Shown piece by piece: positions 7,529-12,013 of a stretch of DNA of 12,013 nucleotides. How positions within the stretch are numbered: the stretch's first letter is position 1; each line of letters starts with the position of its first letter. Location of the stretch: assembly GCA_964481765.1 (NCBI GenBank), contig CAYZVJ010000095.1, forward strand, positions 1-12,013. Direction: 5' to 3'. The translations under genes and the position numbers were made by a program. The stretch is from G020353115 sp964481765. Lineage in GTDB: Bacteria > Bacteroidota > Bacteroidia > Bacteroidales > VadinHA17. The notes beneath the pieces were generated by a model that was given only the letters and a program-made list of their open reading frames with translations, did not search any database and had not been told where the DNA came from.

Positions 7529-9163
7529 ATGGATAGCTCAGAATTTCAAAATAATGAAACAGTTCCCATGCCAGGGAAAAATTTGCAGGAAGCAGAACAA
7601 GCGAAGAGTAAATTACTGACTATAGCACTTGTTGGAAACCCCCAGTCAGGGAAAACAACGCTTTTGCAGCATGCATTCCATACGAATCAGCAGGTCGCCA
7701 ATAATCCTGATGTGCCCCTTGAATCTGGATCTGTCATTATCGAACAGGATGGGTATGAATTCAATATTGTAGAACTCCCCGGTATCTTTTCCCTTTCCGC
7801 CAATACACCTGAAGAGTTCAATGTAAGAAAATACATTTTAGGGGAAATGCCAGATGTGGTAATCAATGTTCTCAACAGTGAAAACCTGGAAAGAGATCTT
7901 TACCTCACCACCCAACTGATCGATATGGATGTAAAAATGGTCATTGCATTGAACATGCATGACAAAATGATTAATAAGGGGGATAAATTCGATTACCATT
8001 CGCTGGCGAAAATGATCGGGATTCCAATCATACCTACCATCAGCACCAAAGGATATGGTATTAAAGAGTTGTTTCAGAGTGTGATTGACGTATATGAAGA
8101 GAATAAACCATACAGACGGATTCATATCAACTACGGAAAAACCGTTGAAACATCGATCCGGAAAATAGAAGAAGAGATTCGGCAAAATCAGGAACGATTC
8201 ATCACGTTATCTTCCCGGTTCTATGCTGTCAGGCTTCTTGAAAAAGATGAATCCATCAATTTCACCCTTTCCGTATTAAGCAACCATGAAAAAATAAAGA
8301 CGTGTACTCAGTTGGAAATGAGCAGGCTTGAACAGATGTATAATGAAGAGAGCGATACATTGATCAGGGGTGCCCGGTATGGATTTATCTCTGGTGCACT
8401 TAAAGAAACCTTTGTTGGTGGTGTATCCCGTATGGACAAAACCGAAGCAGTTGATTCGTTCATGACACACCGTCTTTTCGGATACCCGATTTTTCTCTTT
8501 TTTATGTTTGTCATGTTCTTCTCAACCTTTGAATTGGGGCAATATCCTATGGACTGGCTGGATTCCGGAATCAATTTGCTTTCCGGATGGCTCGAAGCAT
8601 CCATGATGGAAGGGTCATTTAAGAACCTGATCATACATGGGATTATTGAAGGGGTAGGAAGTGTCATTATATTCCTTCCCAATATCCTGATCCTCTTCTT
8701 CTTCATATCCCTGATGGAAGATACCGGGTACATGTCAAGGGCAGCGTTCATCATGGATAAAGTCATGCATAAAATCGGCCTCCATGGAAAATCGTTTATC
8801 CCTCTCTTAATGGGATTTGGTTGCAATGTCCCTGCAATCATGGCAACCCGTACTATAGAGAACCGCAACAACAGGATCCTTACCATCCTGATCAACCCCT
8901 TCATGTCATGCAGTGCCCGATTACCGGTATACATTCTGCTTATCGGGGCTTTTTTCCCAGGGCATCCGGGATTAATGCTCTTCCTTATCTATTTTATTGG
9001 TATTGTTCTNNNNNNNNNNNNNNNNNNNNNNNNNNNNNNNNNNNNNNNNNNNNNNNNNNNNNNNNNNNNNNNNNNNNNNNNNNNNNNNNNNNNNNNNNNN
9101 NNNNNNNNNCTGGCATGGCTATTGGCTTTCATTGTTTACCAGGTTGGTAATCTGCTGGTTTAA
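7529..9163 (+). CDS. feoB: Ferrous iron transporter FeoB-like protein with divergent G domain; interrupted by an N gap
   Basis: Inner-membrane Fe2+ transporter family. The N-terminal G domain has G1 GNPQSGKT (36-43), G4 NMHD (142-145) and the ENLERDLYLTTQL segment diagnostic of FeoB. Two Mg2+-contact positions are altered: the G2 segment VANNPDVPLES (56-66) has Pro63 where the Thr of GVTVE is expected, and G3 is ELPG (82-85) instead of DLPG. The linker leads to the membrane domain with both Cys-containing gate motifs, GFGCNVP (Cys432) and SCSARLP (Cys461). Sequence stops after GIV (about residue 494); after the gap only LAWLLAFIVYQVGNLLV remains, a typical FeoB C-terminus. About 150-200 residues are probably missing, so the frame match across the N is chance. 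No N-terminal FeoA domain. Iron specificity is inferred from family. Confidence 0.9.
   Translation: MDSSEFQNNETVPMPGKNLQEAEQAKSKLLTIALVGNPQSGKTTLLQHAFHTNQQVANNPDVPLESGSVIIEQDGYEFNIVELPGIFSLSANTPEEFNVRKYILGEMPDVVINVLNSENLERDLYLTTQLIDMDVKMVIALNMHDKMINKGDKFDYHSLAKMIGIPIIPTISTKGYGIKELFQSVIDVYEENKPYRRIHINYGKTVETSIRKIEEEIRQNQERFITLSSRFYAVRLLEKDESINFTLSVLSNHEKIKTCTQLEMSRLEQMYNEESDTLIRGARYGFISGALKETFVGGVSRMDKTEAVDSFMTHRLFGYPIFLFFMFVMFFSTFELGQYPMDWLDSGINLLSGWLEASMMEGSFKNLIIHGIIEGVGSVIIFLPNILILFFFISLMEDTGYMSRAAFIMDKVMHKIGLHGKSFIPLLMGFGCNVPAIMATRTIENRNNRILTILINPFMSCSARLPVYILLIGAFFPGHPGLMLFLIYFIGIVXXXXXXXXXXXXXXXXXXXXXXXXXXXXXXXXXXLAWLLAFIVYQVGNLLV
9010..9109. other. Assembly gap (100 N) inside feoB
   Basis: Exactly 100 N with no repeated flanks. 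The coding sequence on both sides is FeoB, but several membrane helices expected between them are absent, so the real gap is likely several hundred bases (inference from usual FeoB length). Confidence 0.97.
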
Positions 9164-9175
9164 TACGATATTGAA

Positions 9176-9322
9176 ATGATCCAGGATATTATAACGCTCG
9201 TCATTGTCACTGCCGCAGTATCCTATTCCCTGATCCAGGCATACAAACTCTTTCGAAAATCAAAAAAGGAGAAAATGCAGATGATCTGCTCTGCCGGTTG
9301 TACCTCCTGTCAATTGAAATAA
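9176..9322 (+). CDS. FeoB-associated Cys-rich membrane protein
   Basis: A 48-aa small gene, 12 bp after the feoB stop. One membrane helix spans about residues 4-23 (DIITLVIVTAAVSYSLIQAY), followed by a basic stretch (KLFRKSKKEK) and a Cys cluster C38-x3-C42-x2-C45 (CSAGCTSC) at the C-terminus. This is the layout of the FeoB-associated Cys-rich family found next to feoB in many bacteria, where it is thought to act as a small Feo subunit comparable to FeoC; that role is family knowledge, not proven here. By the positive-inside rule the basic segment and the cysteines should face the cytosol. Co-transcription with feoB is very likely from the spacing. Confidence 0.88.
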   Translation: MIQDIITLVIVTAAVSYSLIQAYKLFRKSKKEKMQMICSAGCTSCQLK

Positions 9323-9338
9323 ATTAGTCCCCTTACAG

Positions 9339-9354
9339 TATGATATTTATCATA
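9339..9354. promoter_or_regulatory. 16-bp perfect palindrome TATGATA-TT-TATCATA (possible operator)
   Basis: Two exact 7-bp arms around TT, 16 bp after the end of the Cys-rich gene and about 95 bp before the -7 element of the lipoprotein gene. It is enclosed by AGTCCCCTT (9326-9334) and AAGGGGCT (9401-9408), which could pair with one bulged base. The AT-rich GATA/TATC arms loosely recall Fur-type boxes but the spacing differs. Confidence 0.35.
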
Positions 9355-9447
9355 TCGATGACTATCTGCCTGATAAACAGAAGGTTTAGAACATATACGA
9401 AAGGGGCTGTATATCAGGATTCGAGCATTACCATTTGATTATTATCT

Positions 9448-9455
9448 TATCTTTG
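9448..9455 (+). promoter_or_regulatory. -7 element of the OB-fold lipoprotein gene
   Basis: TATCTTTG is an exact TAnnTTTG match ending 39 nt before the ATG at 9495. No TTG at the right distance upstream. It supports the 9495 start over the in-frame upstream TTG at 9435, which would lie upstream of the transcription start. Confidence 0.45.
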
Positions 9456-9494
9456 CGGTTTCAATCCATTTACGAACCAAAACCTACAGACGAA

Positions 9495-10049
9495 ATGAAT
9501 AAAAAATTTGCATTCGGATTTATTACTCTGACTATCCTGTTTGCCTGCAATACAGGCAATAAAACAGGTCAGGATGAAAACAAAGACGAGATACTGGAAG
9601 TAGCCCTGTCAGAACTGATGGAGAACAGGGAGAAATATGTTGACAAATCCGTACTTGTAACCGGAATTATCGATCACGTTTGCCGGGAAACCGGTAAAAA
9701 AATGTTCCTGGTTGATCCTGAGAATAAAGAAAGGATCAAAATAACGGTTGGTAAAAACATTCCGACTTTTGATGTGGAACTTGAAGGGAGTGAATTGCAG
9801 GTTACGGGGATTTTTCAGGAACTGGTTATCGATGAAGACTATCTTGCAAAATGGGAAGAGGAACTGACTTCAAAGCATGATACCATGGAAGAAGGACATG
9901 CACAAACCCAACACGGTGAGATGGCAGACCAGGGACTTCATGTGGGCGATATGCAGCAAATCAGCAGCTATAGAAAACAACTGGAAGAGAGCGGGAAAGA
10001 CCATATTGCTTTCTACTCAATTGAATGCATCGAATTTGCAAAAAAGTAA
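9495..10049 (+). CDS. OB-fold lipoprotein with His/Met-rich segment
   Basis: A 184-aa predicted lipoprotein. MNKKFAFGFITLTILFAC is a signal peptide with lipobox LFAC; Cys18 would be lipidated. Residues about 33-120 look like an OB-fold (tRNA_anti-like) domain: VALSELMENREKYVDKSVLVTG, then IIDHVCRETGKKMFLVD with His61 and Cys63, then IKITVG and SELQVTGIFQEL. Between residues 128 and 153 lies a His/Met-rich stretch (His128, Met131, His135, His140, Met143, His149, Met153) that could bind a transition metal; this is inference. The C-terminus (DHIAFYSIECIEFAKK) returns to a strand-like segment. Its own -7 element and 172-bp spacing make it separate from or loosely coupled to feoB; the PepSY protein follows by 73 bp. 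No function is known to me for this family. Confidence 0.8.
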   Translation: MNKKFAFGFITLTILFACNTGNKTGQDENKDEILEVALSELMENREKYVDKSVLVTGIIDHVCRETGKKMFLVDPENKERIKITVGKNIPTFDVELEGSELQVTGIFQELVIDEDYLAKWEEELTSKHDTMEEGHAQTQHGEMADQGLHVGDMQQISSYRKQLEESGKDHIAFYSIECIEFAKK

Positions 10050-10122
10050 AATACAGTATAGCACTCAAAGCTACCATTAACAACTGAAGCTTTGGAGCTG
10101 TATCATTTAAAGAGACCAACAG

Positions 10123-10680
10123 GTGAAGATCAGGTGGAGAAAATGGAACCGGGTTGTACACCGGGATCTGAGTTATTTTTTTACTGGAATGACCATTATA
10201 TATGCCTTATCAGGCATCGCCCTTAATCATATCAAGGATTGGAATCCAAACTACATCATCCATACAAAAGAAATTCAGCTTGATAAATCCTACACCAGAG
10301 AGGAATTAACTGAAGCAGCCGTCATTAATCTTTTGGAACAACTTGGGGAGATAGAAACATACAAAAAACACTATTTCCCTGCTGACGACCAGCTGAAAGT
10401 TTTCATTGCAGGCGGATCGGTGTATATAAACCTGAAATCGGGCAACGGATTGGTTGAAAAGATCAGAAGAAGACCGCTTTTTCACCAGGTCAATTTCCTG
10501 CACTATAACCCGATTCGATGGTGGACCTGGTTCTCTGATATCTTCTGTGTGGCTCTTATCCTTATTACTATCACCGGTCTGTTGATAATCCGTGGGAAAA
10601 ACGGAATTGCCGGCAGGGGATGGTGGATGACCGCTCTGGGTCTTATCATCCCTGTAGCCGCCTTAATCCTGTTACTTTAA
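10123..10680 (+). CDS. PepSY-associated TM-helix membrane protein
   Basis: A 185-aa membrane protein. A GTG start at 10123 is the only option: an in-frame TAA lies 15 bp upstream and the next ATG falls inside the first helix. TM1 is at about 17-34, with His13 before it and His36 after (VVHRDLSYFF...GIALNH). The family signature DWNPNY is at 39-44. Residues about 55-120 form a soluble PepSY-like region (EELTEAAVINLLEQLG, KVFIAGGSVYINLKSGNG). HQVNFLHYN (His121, His127) precedes TM2 (about 138-156), and TM3 is at about 167-184. Paired histidines at helix ends recall heme- or metal-binding PepSY_TM proteins associated with iron uptake, but ligand function is inference. It follows the OB lipoprotein by 73 bp. 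Confidence 0.85.
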   Translation: MKIRWRKWNRVVHRDLSYFFTGMTIIYALSGIALNHIKDWNPNYIIHTKEIQLDKSYTREELTEAAVINLLEQLGEIETYKKHYFPADDQLKVFIAGGSVYINLKSGNGLVEKIRRRPLFHQVNFLHYNPIRWWTWFSDIFCVALILITITGLLIIRGKNGIAGRGWWMTALGLIIPVAALILLL

Positions 10681-10700
10681 GATCAAGTTAATTGTTAACT

Positions 10701-10748
10701 TTACTTTTTACTTTCCTGTCTGCCGGCAGGCAGGTTACTTTTTACTTT
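10701..10748. repeat. REP-like palindrome bracketed by identical 14-bp direct repeats
   Basis: A 20-bp palindrome (10715-10734), symmetric around CTGCCGGCAG with one G-U-compatible mismatch, is abutted on both sides by the exact 14-mer TTACTTTTTACTTT (10701-10714 and 10735-10748), itself two TTACTTT units. As RNA it would form a 10-bp GC-rich stem followed by a T-rich stretch. It may be a dispersed REP-type element or the terminator of the upstream PepSY gene. Confidence 0.65.
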
Positions 10749-10759
10749 TATCTTGAACT

Positions 10760-10814
10760 TCCATGCTCGACTGGTTTCTATTGATCTTATCCATCATTTT
10801 TATCCTGATCGGTT
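10760..10814 (+). repeat. First copy of a 55-bp exact duplication (contig-end overlap)
   Basis: Identical to 10915-10969 and cut off by the N run. It contains the start of the DUF456 gene (ATG at 10763). This is best read as the end of one contig, whose sequence is repeated at the start of the next. Confidence 0.93.
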
Positions 10815-10914
10815 NNNNNNNNNNNNNNNNNNNNNNNNNNNNNNNNNNNNNNNNNNNNNNNNNNNNNNNNNNNNNNNNNNNNNNNNNNNNNNNNNNNNNN
10901 NNNNNNNNNNNNNN
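10815..10914. other. Spurious assembly gap (100 N) at a 55-bp contig overlap
   Basis: Exactly 100 N flanked by the same 55 bases on each side. No sequence need be missing: removing the N and one copy leaves an intact gene and normal upstream region. Confidence 0.9.
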
Positions 10915-10917
10915 TCC

Positions 10918-11403
10918 ATGCTCGACTGGTTTCTATTGATCTTATCCATCATTTTTATCCTGATCGGTTTAATCGGTTGCATCTTGCCTGTCATTCCCGG
11001 TCCTCCACTGAGTTACATCGGATTGCTTGTCCTGCATTTCACACGATTTGCTGAATTCAGTGTAACATTCCTTGTGTTAATGGCATGTGTGGCAATCATA
11101 GTAACCATCCTGGATTACATCGTACCCCTTTGGGGAACAAAAAGATTTGGAGGGTCAAAAGCAGGAATCTGGGGTGCTACAATAGGTTTGTTTCTTGGGA
11201 TATTCGTCTTGCCACCCATTGGAATTATTATTGGTCCATTGGTAGGGGCAATTATCGCTGAATCATTAAAAGGTAAGGATTTTAATAAATCACTGAAAGC
11301 CGGTTTTGGTTCACTCGTCGGATTTGCACTGGGGATAGGATTGAAACTTGCCACCTCAGGTGTAATGACCTGGTACTTCTTCCAGGAGCTATTCTCCAAA
11401 TAA
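10918..11403 (+). CDS. DUF456-family membrane protein
   Basis: A 161-aa integral membrane protein from the ATG at 10918. MLDWFLLILSIIFILIGLIGCILPVIPGPPLSYIGLLVL contains the DUF456 signature, a first helix running into ILPVIPGPPL (22-31) and a second helix. A third helix (VTFLVLMACVAIIVTILDYIVP) is followed by the conserved polar loop WGTKRFGGSKAGIWGA, then Gly-rich helices GLFLGIFVLPPIGIIIG and LVGAIIAE. The C-terminal half (KAGFGSLVGFALGIGLK) is another glycine-zipper-like helix. The function of the family is unknown. The true upstream region is the one left of the N run. It is convergent with the NlpC/P60 gene, with 61 bp between the stops. Confidence 0.9.
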   Translation: MLDWFLLILSIIFILIGLIGCILPVIPGPPLSYIGLLVLHFTRFAEFSVTFLVLMACVAIIVTILDYIVPLWGTKRFGGSKAGIWGATIGLFLGIFVLPPIGIIIGPLVGAIIAESLKGKDFNKSLKAGFGSLVGFALGIGLKLATSGVMTWYFFQELFSK

Positions 11404-11464
11404 CGGATAAGGCCATTCACCGTTCTCTGGCTGAAAGAATAAGGTTATTTTTTACAGCAGATCG

Positions 11465-12013
11465 TTAAGGATCTATGACATTTTTTATTACGCGGAGCCT
11501 GTGTGTATATTCACCGGTATCTTCCCTGTATATTCCCTGATGATCGACTGCATCAATTCTGACACTTCCAGATGCATGCAGGATACTGTTCTTATCAACT
11601 ATAATCCCAGCATGTGCAATTTTCCCCTCTTCATTGTCAAAAAAGGCCAAATCACCCGGTTCTGCCTCTTCAATAAAGTTTACTGTTGATCCGTAAGTAA
11701 TCTGCTGATCCACTTCCCTTGGAAGGCAGACTCCGTGGATCTTCCATACAATCTGGATTAATCCCGGACTGTCAATGCCAAAAGGACTCCTACCACCCCA
11801 CAGGTAGGGCGAATTCAAAAATGCAAAACCGGTCTTTACAACATGATTCCGGTCCAGCTTCATGATCTCCTGCTCAACCGGAATATCAAGCTTATAACGC
11901 TGACTTCCAAGACGGAATTCTCCATTTTCCCCATCATAGGATGGTAACAGGGAACCAGGAACCAGATGGATGTATAATTCCCGCTGCTCATGGATAACCG
12001 CCCTGCTCAACCG
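11465..12013 (-). CDS. SH3 / NlpC-P60 (C40 peptidase-like) protein lacking the catalytic Cys; 5' end cut by window edge
   Basis: The last 182 residues of a cell-wall peptidase-like protein; the frame is open to the window edge, so the N-terminus is missing. The first about 50 residues (LYIHLVPGSLLPSYDGENGEF...) look like a bacterial SH3-type segment. The NlpC/P60 domain follows: FLNSPYLWGGRSPFGIDSPGLIQIV, then AEPGDLAFF, GKIAHAGIIV and ILHASGSVRID. NlpC/P60 enzymes cleave D-Glu-diamino acid bonds in peptidoglycan peptides with a Cys-His-His triad. The histidines are present (codons 11612-11614 and 11576-11578), but the expected D-C-S-G reads D-S-P-G, with Ser at 11768-11770. The protein may be inactive or use another role such as binding peptidoglycan. 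Alternatively it could be a base-call error, though two adjacent codons differ. Confidence 0.88.
   Translation of the reverse strand, partial: RLSRAVIHEQRELYIHLVPGSLLPSYDGENGEFRLGSQRYKLDIPVEQEIMKLDRNHVVKTGFAFLNSPYLWGGRSPFGIDSPGLIQIVWKIHGVCLPREVDQQITYGSTVNFIEEAEPGDLAFFDNEEGKIAHAGIIVDKNSILHASGSVRIDAVDHQGIYREDTGEYTHRLRVIKNVIDP

Noticed and set aside
8308..8934. 208-aa minus-strand ORF opposite feoB
   Set aside because: It is antisense to clear FeoB membrane-domain coding sequence and has no recognisable domain.
10753..10814. Apparent N-terminus MNFHARLVSIDLIHHFYPDR of the DUF456 gene
   Set aside because: It is a shifted-frame reading of the duplicated 55 bp joined to the gene through N; the real start is MLDWFLL.
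10760..10969. A biological tandem duplication of 55 bp
   Set aside because: The identity is exact, the copies abut a 100-N placeholder on both sides, and the length equals a common assembler k-mer.
11404..11474. Bidirectional terminator between the convergent DUF456 and NlpC/P60 genes
   Set aside because: Only a 5-bp stem AGATC/GATCT overlapping the NlpC stop and a short AATAA/TTATT with a T-run are seen; too weak to call.

Overview
The window looks like part of a Bacteroidota chromosome, probably Bacteroidales-like. The evidence is gene content and promoter style. There is a long-form NusB, a DUF1573 protein, YajC, a YbbR protein and CoaE in one run, plus DUF5606 and DUF3276 proteins typical of that phylum. 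Several genes are preceded by the Bacteroidota -7 element TAnnTTTG, and ribosome binding sites are weak or absent. Three runs of exactly 100 N mark it as a scaffolded draft assembly. All family calls are from reading the sequence; no searches were run.

Minus-strand block (1-6467): eight co-directional genes transcribed leftwards, nusB > DUF1573 protein (broken by an N gap) > yajC > ybbR > coaE > TerB/J-domain protein > DUF5606 protein > M3 oligoendopeptidase (runs off the left edge). Spacing is tight, and ybbR/coaE share a base. The block couples transcription antitermination, Sec secretion, a c-di-AMP cyclase-regulator-like protein and the last step of CoA synthesis with chaperone and peptidase genes. 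A near-perfect TTTG-N19-TACATTTG promoter precedes nusB, followed by a structured leader of about 130 nt.

Plus-strand block (6756-11403): a DUF3276 PUR-domain nucleic-acid-binding protein, divergent from nusB; then, after a 326-bp spacer, feoB (C-terminal third lost in a gap) with a 48-aa FeoB-associated Cys-rich membrane protein. Next come an OB-fold lipoprotein with a His/Met-rich segment, a PepSY-associated membrane protein and a DUF456 membrane protein. The first four of this feo group plausibly form a ferrous-iron or metal-handling neighbourhood. The FeoB G domain is unusual: the residues expected to hold Mg2+ in G2 and G3 are replaced, and no feoA is visible in the window.

Right edge (11465-12013, minus): the 3' part of an SH3/NlpC-P60 (C40) protein, convergent with the DUF456 gene. 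Its expected catalytic Cys is Ser.

Most notable points: the degenerate FeoB G domain; the NlpC/P60 protein without its nucleophile; the His/Met-rich OB lipoprotein beside FeoB; a REP-like palindrome bracketed by identical 14-bp direct repeats; and an exact 55-bp duplication around the third N run, which is best explained as an assembly overlap. I saw no CRISPR array, transposase, phage gene, rRNA or tRNA, and nothing that clearly amounts to an undescribed multi-gene system.
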